Assembly: GCA_905480645.1 (NCBI GenBank)
Contig: CAJQRC010000045.1
Coordinates: forward strand, 1-49,954
Source of the DNA: an uncultured Tateyamaria sp.
GTDB lineage: Bacteria > Pseudomonadota > Alphaproteobacteria > Rhodobacterales > Rhodobacteraceae
Direction of reading: 5' to 3'
Length of the DNA: 49,954 bases
Shown: in pieces, positions 28,104 to 37,193 of the stretch
Layout: each line of letters begins with the position of its first letter
How positions within the stretch are numbered: position 1 is the stretch's first letter
Translations under genes and position numbers: made by a program
Notes under the pieces: generated by a model
What the model was told of the DNA's origin: nothing
The model's database searches: none
Seen by the model: the letters and a program-made list of their open reading frames with translations, nothing else

Positions 28104-28106
28104 TCG

Positions 28107-29495
28107 ATGCGCTATATATCTACCCGCGGTAATGCTCCAATTCTGTCTTTTGAGCAGGCGATGCTCTCTGGCCTTGCTCGTGATGGGGGTCTTTACGTTC
28201 CTGAGCAGATCCCAAACTTAGACTTTAAGTCAATTGCAGCCATGCAAGGGCAAAGCTATGAGCAAATTGCCTATACAGTCATGCGTCCATTTATCGGTGA
28301 CACTTTTACAGACAATGAATTTCGGGGTTGTATTGATCGAGCCTATGCTGGATTTAATCATGCAGCTCGCGCACCATTAGTGCAGTTGGACCAAGGTCAT
28401 TTTCTGCTTGAACTTTTCCATGGACCAACACTCGCCTTCAAAGACTTTGCTATGCAGTTAATTGGACAGATGTTTCAAACGGTGCTTGCCCGGCGGGGAG
28501 ATCGTGTGACAATCGTAGGAGCTACTTCTGGTGATACTGGGTCTGCGGCTATTGAAGCATTCAGAGGTTTAGATAGTGTTGACCTATTCATTCTTTACCC
28601 ACACGGGCGTGTTAGCGAAGTGCAGCGACGGCAAATGACAACACCAGTTGGAACTAACTTGCATGCCTTGGCTTTGGATGGCGATTTTGATGATTGCCAA
28701 GCTCGGGTCAAGGATATGTTTAACGATCTTAAATTTCGTGATGATATTGGGTTAGCTGGCGTTAATTCGATCAATTGGGCCCGGGTTCTTGCACAGGTTG
28801 TCTATTATTTCTCAGCAGCTGTAGCTTTGGGAGCTCCACTTCGTGAGGTCAGCTTTACAGTTCCTACTGGAAATTTTGGAGATGTCTTTGCAGGCTATAT
28901 TGCAAAAAGAATAGGGTTACCTATTGATAAACTGGTAGTTGCGACTAATCAAAACGATATCTTACATCGGTGCTTGAATGGATACGGTTACTACAAAGGT
29001 GAAACTATCCCTTCAATTAGCCCGTCAATGGACATTCAAGTAAGTTCCAACTTTGAACGAGCTTTATTTGATGCTTATGACCGAGAAAGCAATACCGTAA
29101 CCGGCTTAATGAATGAATTAAAGGGACGTGGATTCAACGTCAGCGAAGGTGCGATGCAGGCTTTGCAGGAGATATATAGATCGGGCCGGGTTTCTGAGGC
29201 TGAAACAACTGCGCAAATTGCAGCGACGTTTAAGGAAAGCGGAGAACTGTTGTGCCCTCACTCTGCAGTTGGTGTGAAAGTAGCGAATGACCAACGCGTA
29301 ACTAAGACTCCAATGGTTACATTGGCAACGGCACATCCCGCCAAATTTCCGGCCGCCGTTGAAGATGCTACTGATATTTGCCCCTCTCTTCCTAGTTCCA
29401 TGGCTGACCTATACGAGCGTACAGAAAGATTAACTCGTATGCCTAATGATCTTGCGGTAATTATTAAACATATTAAGGAAAATAGAAGCCAGTGA
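28107..29495 (+). CDS. thrC: threonine synthase
   Basis: PLP-dependent last step of threonine biosynthesis (O-phosphohomoserine to threonine). The 462-aa protein is of the longer class. The PLP-lysine region is GPTLAFKDFAMQLIGQ (about residues 105-120), the phosphate-binding Gly-rich segment is ATSGDTGSAAIEAF (about 139-152), and a later stretch is PTGNFGDVFAGY. It begins three bases after SURF1, and its stop overlaps the GTG start of the M16 peptidase (GTGA). Confidence 0.96.
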   Translation: MRYISTRGNAPILSFEQAMLSGLARDGGLYVPEQIPNLDFKSIAAMQGQSYEQIAYTVMRPFIGDTFTDNEFRGCIDRAYAGFNHAARAPLVQLDQGHFLLELFHGPTLAFKDFAMQLIGQMFQTVLARRGDRVTIVGATSGDTGSAAIEAFRGLDSVDLFILYPHGRVSEVQRRQMTTPVGTNLHALALDGDFDDCQARVKDMFNDLKFRDDIGLAGVNSINWARVLAQVVYYFSAAVALGAPLREVSFTVPTGNFGDVFAGYIAKRIGLPIDKLVVATNQNDILHRCLNGYGYYKGETIPSISPSMDIQVSSNFERALFDAYDRESNTVTGLMNELKGRGFNVSEGAMQALQEIYRSGRVSEAETTAQIAATFKESGELLCPHSAVGVKVANDQRVTKTPMVTLATAHPAKFPAAVEDATDICPSLPSSMADLYERTERLTRMPNDLAVIIKHIKENRSQ

Positions 29496-30754
29496 CTACG
29501 CAAATTCACCGCCTGAAAAATGGTTTTCGCATTGTAACGGAACATATGCCTGGTTTGGCTTCGGCTTCAGTTGGGATCTGGGTTGGGGCAGGTGCGCGCC
29601 ACGAAGCGCAGAACCAAAATGGCATCGCCCACTTTCTTGAGCACATGGCATTTAAGGGAACTGAAAGGCGTAACGCTTTGCAAATTGCTGAAGCGATTGA
29701 AGATGTCGGCGGTTATATTAACGCATATACAAGTCGCGAAGTGACTGCCTATTATGCGCGCGTGTTAGAAACCGACGTACCATTGGCAGTGGATGTTATC
29801 GCTGATATTTTGCTAAATCCCATTTTGGATCGTAATGAAATTGAAGTTGAGAGGGGTGTGATCCTACAAGAAATCGGTCAAGCTCTAGATACACCTGATG
29901 ATGTCATATTTGACTGGTTGCAAGAAAAGGCATATCCTGGGCAGCCTCTGGGACGTACAATTCTTGGTCCAAGTGAACGGGTATCAGCCTTTGACCGCGA
30001 GGATCTCTCGCGCTTTATAAGCCAATACTATAGGCCGGACCAACTGATTTTATCGGCTGCTGGTGCGGTGGATCATGATGTCATTGTTAAACTGGCTGAA
30101 AAGCTTTTTGGACATATGCAACCAAGTTTATTATCGAGCGCAGATAAAGCGTATTTTTTGGGTGGTGAAGTGCGGCATTCTAAAAAATTAGAGCAGGCAC
30201 ACTTTGCCCTAGCTTTTGAATCGCCAGGATATAAACATGATGACATTTATACTGCCCAGATTTATGCAAGCATGCTTGGTGGTGGAATGTCCAGCCGCCT
30301 TTTTCAAGAAATTCGGGAGAAAAAGGGTTTATGTTACTCAATATTTGCTCAGTCAGGCGCTTATTCTGATACTGGTATGACAACGGTTTATGCTGGGACA
30401 TCAGCGGAACAGGTTTCTGATTTAGCCACGATTACAGTTGATGAGATAAAGCGTGCGGCTGATGATCTTAACGAAGCTGAGGTAGCTCGAGCACGGGTGC
30501 AAATGAAGGCAGGTTTATTGATGGGATTAGAAAGTCCGTCTAATCGAGCGGAAAGGTTGGCGCGCCTAATTCAAATTTGGGATCGAGTACCTGAACTTTC
30601 TGAAACTGTTGGGCGAATTGATTCTGTAAAGGCCGCAGACGTAAGAATTTACGCTGAAAAAATTGCATCCTCGTCTCCGATGGCTTTGGCCCTTTATGGT
30701 CCGATTGACCAAGCGCCAACATTTGACCAATTGCAAGAGCGCCGCGCAGCCTAA
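29492..30754 (+). CDS. M16 family zinc peptidase (processing-peptidase-like)
   Basis: A 420-aa insulinase-family metallopeptidase resembling mitochondrial processing peptidase beta. The inverted zinc motif HFLEH is at residues 47-51 (GIAHFLEHMAFKG), with the downstream Glu ligand in RNEIEVERGVILQEIGQ. The Gly-rich loop near residue 265 is SMLGGGMSSRLFQEIREKKG. It uses a GTG start that overlaps the thrC stop by four bases. Such a gene sits right after thrC in many Rhodobacterales. The physiological substrate is unknown. Confidence 0.93.
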   Translation: MTTQIHRLKNGFRIVTEHMPGLASASVGIWVGAGARHEAQNQNGIAHFLEHMAFKGTERRNALQIAEAIEDVGGYINAYTSREVTAYYARVLETDVPLAVDVIADILLNPILDRNEIEVERGVILQEIGQALDTPDDVIFDWLQEKAYPGQPLGRTILGPSERVSAFDREDLSRFISQYYRPDQLILSAAGAVDHDVIVKLAEKLFGHMQPSLLSSADKAYFLGGEVRHSKKLEQAHFALAFESPGYKHDDIYTAQIYASMLGGGMSSRLFQEIREKKGLCYSIFAQSGAYSDTGMTTVYAGTSAEQVSDLATITVDEIKRAADDLNEAEVARARVQMKAGLLMGLESPSNRAERLARLIQIWDRVPELSETVGRIDSVKAADVRIYAEKIASSSPMALALYGPIDQAPTFDQLQERRAA

Positions 30755-31338
30755 TGTTGCTATCCAAACGGAAATTGCGGATCGAGACGGAGCGTATGAC
30801 GCTACGGACACCAACTCATTCTGATTTTCGAACATGGGCAGCATTGCGTGCGTCTAGCATTGAACATTTAACGCCTTGGGAACCTAGCTGGTCAAATGAT
30901 CATTTGACCCGCAAGGCGTTTACAAATCGAGTATATTGGGCACAAAAATCTGTCACGAATGGTACCGCATTACCGTTATTTATGTTCCAGCGTTCGGATG
31001 ATTTTCTTTTAGGTGCAATCACTCTTGATAACGTGCGTCGAGGTCCAGCTCAGGCAGGTACATTAGGCTATTGGATTGGTCAAAGCCACGCACGTCAAGG
31101 TTACATGAAAGAGGCTATAAAGGCTGTCGTACACTATGCCTTTACACGAGAGGATCTCAGTCGAATTGAGGCAGCTTGTTTGCCAGAAAATAATGCCTCA
31201 CGCAAATTGCTGGAAAGCTGTGGCTTTAAATATGAGGGGGTTGCACAGAGTTATTTACAAATAGATGGACGGTGGAGAACGCATGTTCTGTACGCAGCTT
31301 TGCGAATGGATAGACGTGGCAAGACTGACGTTGGTTAA
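30754..31338 (+). CDS. GNAT acetyltransferase, RimJ/RimL-like
   Basis: A 194-aa GNAT-fold N-acetyltransferase. The RimJ/RimL pattern is visible: LRIETERMTLRTPTHSDF at the start, AGTLGYWIGQSHARQGYMKEA (acetyl-CoA binding, about residues 101-121) and IEAACLPENNASRKLLESCG (about 142-161). Its ATG shares one base with the TAA of the M16 peptidase, so it is the last gene of a tightly packed run with thrC. It may acetylate a ribosomal protein N-terminus or a small molecule; sequence does not decide. Confidence 0.9.
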   Translation: MLLSKRKLRIETERMTLRTPTHSDFRTWAALRASSIEHLTPWEPSWSNDHLTRKAFTNRVYWAQKSVTNGTALPLFMFQRSDDFLLGAITLDNVRRGPAQAGTLGYWIGQSHARQGYMKEAIKAVVHYAFTREDLSRIEAACLPENNASRKLLESCGFKYEGVAQSYLQIDGRWRTHVLYAALRMDRRGKTDVG

Positions 31339-31437
31339 AAAGAATGTATTTTAAAATTACCTGATAATTGAACAAGATGCCGCATAGCCCGATTGTAAAT
31401 TTGCAGGTGGCAATTCCCAAAAGTGGGGGAGACTAGA

Positions 31438-32853
31438 ATGCTAAATTCACTAACACCTGAAATCGAGAAACGGCTTCGTTCAATATTGCCCGAAAGTCGG
31501 TTTGCGCATGCTGATTCTCGCTATCTGCAGGAACCGCGAGGGCGTTATGCTGGTCAAGCAGGCCTAGTTGTAAAGCCTCAAACCACTAATGAAGTTGCAG
31601 CATTAATAAAAGCAGCAAATTCGGAAAAAATTCCCGTTATACCTTATGGTGGTGGTACAGGACTGGTGGGTGGCCAAATTGTTCAGGATGGGCCGGTACC
31701 GCTTATTATTTCGCTTGAAAAAATGGATGCTGTTCGTGCTATCTACCCCCAAGAAAATGTTTTAATCGTTGAGGCTGGCGCCACTCTTGCTGATGTCCGA
31801 AAGGTTGCCAAAGACGAGGGCCGTCTGTTTCCGTTATCATTAGCGTCTCAGGGTTCGGCGCGGATTGGCGGTTTGTTAGCGACCAACGCTGGCGGCACCG
31901 GAGTGCTGCGCTATGGCAACACCCGGGATTTGGTATTAGGCGTCGAGGCGGTCTTGCCTGATGGCGAGATTTACTCTGGTATTAACAGATTGCGGAAAAA
32001 CAACACCGGATATGACCTCCGCCACTTACTGATTGGTGCAGAAGGTACATTAGGAGTGATTACAGTGGCCTCACTTAAGCTTCATCCAGTTCCTAGACAT
32101 GAAGGCACAGCGCTCTTTTCGGTAACTTCTCCTGCCGCAGCTCTCAGTCTTTTGGCGCTAGCTCGAGATCAGCTTGGCGAGGCCGTTAGTGCTTTTGAAT
32201 TAATCCACCGTCAAGGTTTTGAGTTTCTTGCCGAAACTTTACCACAGATCCGCAATCCATGGGTGGAAACGCCGCAATGGACTGTTCTAATAGAATTAGG
32301 TTTGCCACATGGTCTTGATGTGCCAATGGCATTTGAAAATCTGTTTGAAATCGCTTTGGACAATGGTTTGGCTGGAGATGCTTTGATAGCGCAAAGTGCA
32401 TCACAAAGTGCCAATTTTTGGACTATCCGCGAAAGTATTCCAGAAGCCAATCGCTTGATTGGCTCGGTTAGTTCGCATGATATATCTGTACCCCTGGGAT
32501 CGTTGGCAGATTTTATTTCTCAAGCGGGAGAACAGATTGCTACACTGGGTGCCTTTCGCATTAACTGTTTTGGACACGTGGGTGATGGAAACTTACATTA
32601 CAACGTTTTTCCAATAGCAGGAAAAACAAGAGCAGAATACACCACCGAAAGGTATCGAATTAAACGTCTGGTGCATGATCTTGTCCATAAAATGGGTGGT
32701 TCCATCAGCGCGGAACATGGAATTGGGCGCTTGAAAGTTGAGGACTTGGAAAGATACGGCAGTCCAGTCAAATTGGCTGCTATGCGAGCAATAAAAACAG
32801 CTCTGGATCCAATTGGAATTATGAATCCTGGTGCCGTTTTACGCATTAAATAG
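31438..32853 (+). CDS. FAD-binding oxidoreductase (GlcD / D-lactate or D-2-hydroxyglutarate dehydrogenase family)
   Basis: A flavoprotein of 471 residues with a PCMH-type FAD domain (VIPYGGGTGLVGGQIV near residue 68; GGLLATNAGGTGVLRYGNTRDLV region near 140) and the C-terminal FAD-linked oxidase domain. Typical marks there are CFGHVGDGNLHYNVFP (about 375-390) and the closing SISAEHGIGRLK (about 422-433). The family oxidises D-2-hydroxyacids (glycolate, D-lactate, D-2-hydroxyglutarate) and passes electrons to quinone or ETF. No GlcE/GlcF partners are nearby, which favours a stand-alone D-lactate or D-2-hydroxyglutarate type. I start at the ATG at 31438 with GGGGGAG a few bases upstream, not at the longer GTG frame from 31423. 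Confidence 0.9.
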   Translation: MLNSLTPEIEKRLRSILPESRFAHADSRYLQEPRGRYAGQAGLVVKPQTTNEVAALIKAANSEKIPVIPYGGGTGLVGGQIVQDGPVPLIISLEKMDAVRAIYPQENVLIVEAGATLADVRKVAKDEGRLFPLSLASQGSARIGGLLATNAGGTGVLRYGNTRDLVLGVEAVLPDGEIYSGINRLRKNNTGYDLRHLLIGAEGTLGVITVASLKLHPVPRHEGTALFSVTSPAAALSLLALARDQLGEAVSAFELIHRQGFEFLAETLPQIRNPWVETPQWTVLIELGLPHGLDVPMAFENLFEIALDNGLAGDALIAQSASQSANFWTIRESIPEANRLIGSVSSHDISVPLGSLADFISQAGEQIATLGAFRINCFGHVGDGNLHYNVFPIAGKTRAEYTTERYRIKRLVHDLVHKMGGSISAEHGIGRLKVEDLERYGSPVKLAAMRAIKTALDPIGIMNPGAVLRIK

Positions 32854-33188
32854 AGTATTCCAGTTTTGTATCGGTAGAAACTAGTGATGTAGCTTCCACG
32901 TTAAATTGTGGAAAATTAGTATCTCTCTGATGGAGTAGTGTCTGTATTCGCGCGGAATAACGCGATGTATGTATCGGATAATCATATATTGAATTGTAAC
33001 CTAGATTTTTGTTTTAAATTTAGTTATTTGCGAAATTGAAGACATTTGAAAGTTTCTTGTTCTCGCCTAATTCTTCTTTTTTATTCTATAGTTCGCGTTC
33101 ATGCCTTTTATTTAAATTTGAAAGTTTCAAACTCCATATATATCATGTTTGAGATGATCTAATTTGCAACTTTTGATGAAAAATATGC
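32854..33188. other. convergent intergenic region with dyad repeats
   Basis: About 335 AT-rich bases between the 3' ends of two convergent genes. No coding frame. It holds a 6-bp hairpin TTCCAC/GTGGAA (about 32895-32915) without a T tract, and two copies of TTTGAAAGTTTC described separately. No classical terminator for either gene. Confidence 0.4.
33045..33128. repeat. two direct copies of a dyad-symmetric 12-mer
   Basis: TTTGAAAGTTTC occurs at 33045-33056 and again at 33117-33128, 72 bases apart start to start. Its core GAAA-G-TTTC is symmetric. The second copy extends to TTTGAAA-G-TTTCAAA, a 7-bp-arm inverted repeat around one central base. It resembles a protein-binding operator more than a terminator, but it lies beyond the 3' ends of both flanking genes. 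AT-rich DNA makes chance repeats more likely. Confidence 0.5.
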
Positions 33189-33719
33189 CTAACTGCCGTC
33201 AAATGTGCATAGCGCTTTCACTTCCATACCCATACTTTGAAGACGTTTGCGCCCTCCAAGATCTGGTAGATCAATAATAAAAGCACATGAGAAGACTTCA
33301 CCACCTAGTCTTTCGATAAGCTTAATACCAGCTTCTGCAGTTCCGCCTGTTGCCAAAAGGTCATCCACAAGCAGAACCTTTTCGCCAGCTTTAATTGCGT
33401 CATCATGAATTTCGACAATGGCGTCGCCATATTCGAGGGTATAAGACTGACTGATAGTGGCGCCAGGCAACTTACCCTTTTTACGGATTGGTACAAATCC
33501 AACTGAGAGCTGGTGTGCGATGGCCCCCCCTAATATAAATCCACGTGCCTCTAATCCAACAACCTTGTCAATTTCGAGGCCAGCATAAGGATGTAGCATC
33601 TGGTCAATAGCCATTCGAAAACCGCGTGGATCGGCAAACAATGTTGTAACATCGCGAAATAGAATTCCTTCATGTGGAAAATTAACGATTGTACGAATGT
33701 AGTCCTGAACAGCCGTCAT
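33189..33719 (-). CDS. apt: adenine phosphoribosyltransferase
   Basis: Purine salvage enzyme making AMP from adenine and PRPP. The 176-aa protein has the APT-type start ([22 protein letters not shown]), the substrate loop [12 protein letters not shown] (about residues 53-64) and the PRPP-binding loop [14 protein letters not shown] (about 114-127). A ribosome site GGAG lies before the ATG. It follows mtnP on the same strand with a 327-base gap. The pairing makes sense because MtnP releases adenine from methylthioadenosine, which Apt then recovers. Confidence 0.95.
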   Translation of the reverse strand: MTAVQDYIRTIVNFPHEGILFRDVTTLFADPRGFRMAIDQMLHPYAGLEIDKVVGLEARGFILGGAIAHQLSVGFVPIRKKGKLPGATISQSYTLEYGDAIVEIHDDAIKAGEKVLLVDDLLATGGTAEAGIKLIERLGGEVFSCAFIIDLPDLGGRKRLQSMGMEVKALCTFDGS

Positions 33720-34046
33720 ATTAATCTCCGTAAATTAGTTATCTAAATACTGGTTCCTGACAAAGGAGGTGAAATTTCCTGTTATAGAGCGTGGAAAAGA
33801 TGGCTAGCGAACCCAATCACGCTTTTCCCCGTTAAGAAAGGAATAGGTGAGTGCTTTCTGCGCCGCAAGACTGCAAAACATAGAAGTCAGGTGATAAACT
33901 GTATGGCGCGCAAAATGCTTTGGCGCACAATTAGCCTGTAAACATAAGGAAGCATCAAAAGTTCAGTGCCTGCTGTTGCAGGTGCTCTATCCTGAAGCTG
34001 GGCACTAAATAACTGTGGAATTTGATGTTATTTTGATACCTTATTG
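33720..34046. other. gap between mtnP and apt
   Basis: About 330 bases between two minus-strand genes. No convincing coding frame on either strand. Short repeats of GGCGC occur around 33905-33930 but not as a hairpin. It is likely the apt leader and promoter region; a lost small gene is possible but nothing recognisable remains. Confidence 0.35.
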
Positions 34047-34919
34047 TCAGATCACGCGTTTGGTTATGGCATCCAATTTTGCCATAATAGTTGGATCACG
34101 CGCATCCGGGTTGGTAAGAATTGCGTATTCAAGCGCTCGGTCGCATTCATGCGCGCACGGAGGGCGTTTGGCAGTCAGCAAGCCAGGTAATCGGTGTACT
34201 AAGTTACGTCCTTTTTCGGCATTGCTTGTTAAAGTGGCAATAATCTGAGATACATCTACCTCGCCATGATCCGGATGCCAGCTGTCGTAGTCTGTAATCA
34301 TTGCGACTGATGCATAGCATAATTCGGCTTCGCGGGCGAGCTTGGCTTCTGGCATATTGGTCATTCCAATTACGTCAGCGCCCCAACTATCACGGTACAT
34401 TTTTGATTCTGCCAGGGTCGAAAATTGCGGGCCTTCCATGGCAAGATATGTCCCGTGGTCGTGTACGTTAATGCCGGCATCTTTTGAGGCTGTGAAACAA
34501 GCTTTAGATAGACGTGGGCAGGTAGGATGGGCAACGGAAACATGAGCAACGCAACCTGAGCCAAAAAATGACTTAACTCGAGCTGAGGTTCGGTCTATGA
34601 ACTGATCTACAATAACAAAATCTCCCGGCGCCATTTCCTCACGAAAAGATCCGCAGGCAGATACTGAAATTACATCCGTTACACCGACCCGTTTTAGTGC
34701 ATCTATATTGGCCAAGTATGGCACCGTTGATGGAGAGTGAACATGACCACGGCCGTGGCGTGGTAAGAATACCATTTCTACGCCGCCCAGTGTACCTGTC
34801 AGTAGTTGATCAGACGGTGCGCCCCACGGCGTTTCAACAGAGATCCAGCTGGCATTCTCGAGACCATCAATTTCATAGATTCCAGAGCCTCCAATGACTG
34901 CAATTTTTGAATGGTTCAC
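34047..34919 (-). CDS. mtnP: S-methyl-5'-thioadenosine phosphorylase
   Basis: Cleaves methylthioadenosine, a by-product of polyamine and acyl-homoserine-lactone synthesis, into adenine and methylthioribose-1-phosphate. The 290-aa protein shows the phosphorylase marks IAVIGGSGIYEIDGL (N-terminus), FLPRHGRGHVHSPSTVPY (about residues 51-68), the long AMEGPQFSTLAESKMYRDSWGADVIGMT-type segment (about 160-187) and EAKLAREAELCYASVAMITDYD. Length is that of the MtnP class rather than PNP. Adenine released would feed Apt, encoded downstream. Confidence 0.95.
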   Translation of the reverse strand: MNHSKIAVIGGSGIYEIDGLENASWISVETPWGAPSDQLLTGTLGGVEMVFLPRHGRGHVHSPSTVPYLANIDALKRVGVTDVISVSACGSFREEMAPGDFVIVDQFIDRTSARVKSFFGSGCVAHVSVAHPTCPRLSKACFTASKDAGINVHDHGTYLAMEGPQFSTLAESKMYRDSWGADVIGMTNMPEAKLAREAELCYASVAMITDYDSWHPDHGEVDVSQIIATLTSNAEKGRNLVHRLPGLLTAKRPPCAHECDRALEYAILTNPDARDPTIMAKLDAITKRVI

Positions 34920-35523
34920 ACGCGCCTCATTTATAATCCTGCTATAACTTTGACGCCTTTTATACGAAAGAAAAAGCCCCGATGTACCTAAACTTGATGC
35001 TATATCTGTTTTTCGCCAGTTTATTATGATTTTTGAATGATTTTGTGTCCAACAGCATTCTTAGGGGTAAATAGAAATGGAGAAATCCAAATTACTAAAT
35101 GCATACTTAAGGTCTAGACCAATAACCAAAACAACACCGTTGCAGCGAGGGCCATGACAGACAGGAAGATTTTAGGGCCACATAATCCCTGTGTTGGGGG
35201 TTCAAGTCCTTTCCCCGCAAGAGATTTCCAGTGGCCGTTTGAACAAGCACAGCGAACGGCAATTTAATTTTCAATCCGGTCATAGTAGCTTTTTTACCCG
35301 TGCTTGTTATGAGATAAAGCAGTCGTTGACGTTGACATCTGTCGAAGAGTCCAGAGCCTAGTCTTTAAATTTTTCGATATATAGTAAAAGACCCATCTGC
35401 TTGTTGATTAGTCTTCAATGATACCAATGAAATCTTCCTGTTTTTACGTTGAGCCCCATGGTCTTTCTCTAGCCAATCCGCTAGTGGGTGCGTAACGTCC
35501 ATTCTTTTTATTACGGATACTTC
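34920..35523. other. 600-base intergenic region with relic sequences
   Basis: Divergent region between mtnP (minus) and the SulP gene (plus). It contains a degenerate tRNA-Leu-like sequence (35145-35219) described separately. On the minus strand over roughly 35118-35218 there is a frame ending in a hydrophobic helix (KIFLSVMALAATVLFWLLV) and a stop, which could be the tail of a lost membrane protein but overlaps the tRNA-like sequence. Otherwise I see no gene. Confidence 0.35.
35145..35219 (+). pseudogene. degenerate tRNA-Leu-like relic
   Basis: A possible acceptor 5' strand GCGAGGG (35145-35151) matches a 3' strand TCCCCGC (35212-35218) except for one A.C clash and one G.T pair, with a discriminator-like A after it. 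A T-arm-like GGGGG-TTCAAGT-CCTTT (35196-35212) has three G.T wobbles, and ATTTTAGG at about 35169-35176 resembles a Leu(UAG) anticodon loop. The D arm is much shortened, the anticodon stem does not pair, and no CCA follows. Total length is about 75 instead of about 87 bases. I read it as a decayed tRNA-Leu copy, not a functional tRNA. A fortuitous match is possible. Confidence 0.3.
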
Positions 35524-37155
35524 ATGGCTCTTTTTGATTTCTCTAACATCAGTAAAAGAACTCGTTTTGGTGATTTTTCAATTTCTCCAGGTGATGTTAA
35601 ACTGACACCGATTCAGATCAAAACTGAACTATTGTCTGGCCTAACTGTTGCTCTAGCACTAGTGCCTGAAGCTGTTGCTTTCGCTTTTGTGGCGGGGGTC
35701 CATCCTTTAGTTGGGCTCTATGCAGCCTTTATGGTTGGACTTATTACTGCGATCTTTGGGGGGCGTCCCGGAATGATATCGGGTGCAACAGGCGCTTTAG
35801 CGGTTGTAATGGTCGCTTTGGTGTCACAGCACGGCGTCGAATATCTCTTTGCTACAGTGGTTTTAATGGGACTGCTACAGGTATTTTCCGGTGTGATGCA
35901 ATGGGGCAAATTTATACGTCTTGTACCTCATCCGGTGATGTTAGGTTTTGTAAATGGTTTGGCAATAGTCATTTTTTTAGCCCAAATGACACAGTTTAAA
36001 GTGCCAGGGAGTGCTGAAGCATCTGGTCATGGTATGGCCGGTGGTGAGTGGTTGTCTGGAACTCCCTTGTATCTAATGTTAATTTTAGTTGCCGCAACAA
36101 TGGCTATTATTTGGATTGCACCTAGGATAACCAGAGCAGTTCCAGCTCCTCTAGCAGGTATTGGTATTGTTGCTGCTGTGGTAATAGGCTTTGGTTTAGA
36201 CGTGCCGCGTGTAGGTGATCTTGCTAGCATTAAAGGTGGCTTGCCTCCATTCCATATTCCCGCGGTTCCTCTGAATTGGCAGACACTAGAAATAATTTTG
36301 CCATATGCAGTTATTTTGGCGGCGATCGGTCTTATTGAAAGTCTGCTCACTCTAAATCTTGTTGGTGATTTAACTGGTCAGCGCGGTGGGGCTAGTCAAG
36401 AATGTATCGCTCAGGGTGTAGCTAATACTGCAACAGGTTTTTTTGGAGGTATGGGGGGCTGTGCCATGATTGGTCAGTCGATGATTAACGTAAAGTCTGG
36501 TGGCCGCACTCGGATTGCTGGTATTGTGGCCTCACTTTTTTTGTTGGCTTTCATTTTGGTTGGGTCATCAATTATTGAACTGATACCGCTTGCAGCTTTG
36601 GTCGGTGTTATGTTTATGGTCGTGATCGGAACGTTTGCATGGAACTCATTGAAGATTTTACGCAAGGTGCCATTAACGGACGCATTCGTTATTGTGCTGG
36701 TGACTGTGGTAACTGTTATGGAAGACTTGGCGGTTGCAGTTGTTGTTGGCGTGATTGTGTCAGCGTTGGCATACGCTTGGAATAACGCTCGACGCATCCA
36801 CGCGAATACTTATGAAACAACCGAAGGAGCGCTGGTTTATCAAGTGCAGGGTCCATTATTCTTTGGATCGGCATCAGGGTTCATTGAAATGTTCGATGTG
36901 GATAAAGACCCGTTAGAAGTTATTGTTGATTTTGCAGACAGCCGTGTTGTTGACCAATCTGCACTGCAGGCAATTGAAGCAATTGCTATAAAGTATGAGG
37001 CGAAAGGCAAAAGGTTACAGTTGCGACATCTCACACACGACTGCCATCGGTTGTTAACGAACGCAGGACATCTTATTGTCGATAGTGACGACGATCCTGA
37101 CTACGAAGTTGCGACAGATTACGGCGTGCGCACTGGAATTTTGGGTAACCATTAA
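35524..37155 (+). CDS. SulP (SLC26) family anion transporter with STAS domain
   Basis: An inner-membrane transporter of 543 residues. After a short cytoplasmic start it has the SulP signature region (LLSGLTVALALVPEAVAFAF, then GVHPLVGLYAAFMVG, about residues 36-70), about 10-14 hydrophobic helices and a C-terminal STAS domain from about residue 430 (IVDFADSRVVDQSALQAIEAI). Family members carry sulfate, bicarbonate or dicarboxylates; several marine ones are thought to take up bicarbonate. I prefer the ATG at 35524 (MALFDFSN), with GGA six bases upstream, over the GTG-initiated frame from 35488. No partner genes adjoin it. Confidence 0.9.
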   Translation: MALFDFSNISKRTRFGDFSISPGDVKLTPIQIKTELLSGLTVALALVPEAVAFAFVAGVHPLVGLYAAFMVGLITAIFGGRPGMISGATGALAVVMVALVSQHGVEYLFATVVLMGLLQVFSGVMQWGKFIRLVPHPVMLGFVNGLAIVIFLAQMTQFKVPGSAEASGHGMAGGEWLSGTPLYLMLILVAATMAIIWIAPRITRAVPAPLAGIGIVAAVVIGFGLDVPRVGDLASIKGGLPPFHIPAVPLNWQTLEIILPYAVILAAIGLIESLLTLNLVGDLTGQRGGASQECIAQGVANTATGFFGGMGGCAMIGQSMINVKSGGRTRIAGIVASLFLLAFILVGSSIIELIPLAALVGVMFMVVIGTFAWNSLKILRKVPLTDAFVIVLVTVVTVMEDLAVAVVVGVIVSALAYAWNNARRIHANTYETTEGALVYQVQGPLFFGSASGFIEMFDVDKDPLEVIVDFADSRVVDQSALQAIEAIAIKYEAKGKRLQLRHLTHDCHRLLTNAGHLIVDSDDDPDYEVATDYGVRTGILGNH

Positions 37156-37193
37156 TGTTTTGTCAAAATAAAAACAATCTTGGTCTGGAATTT

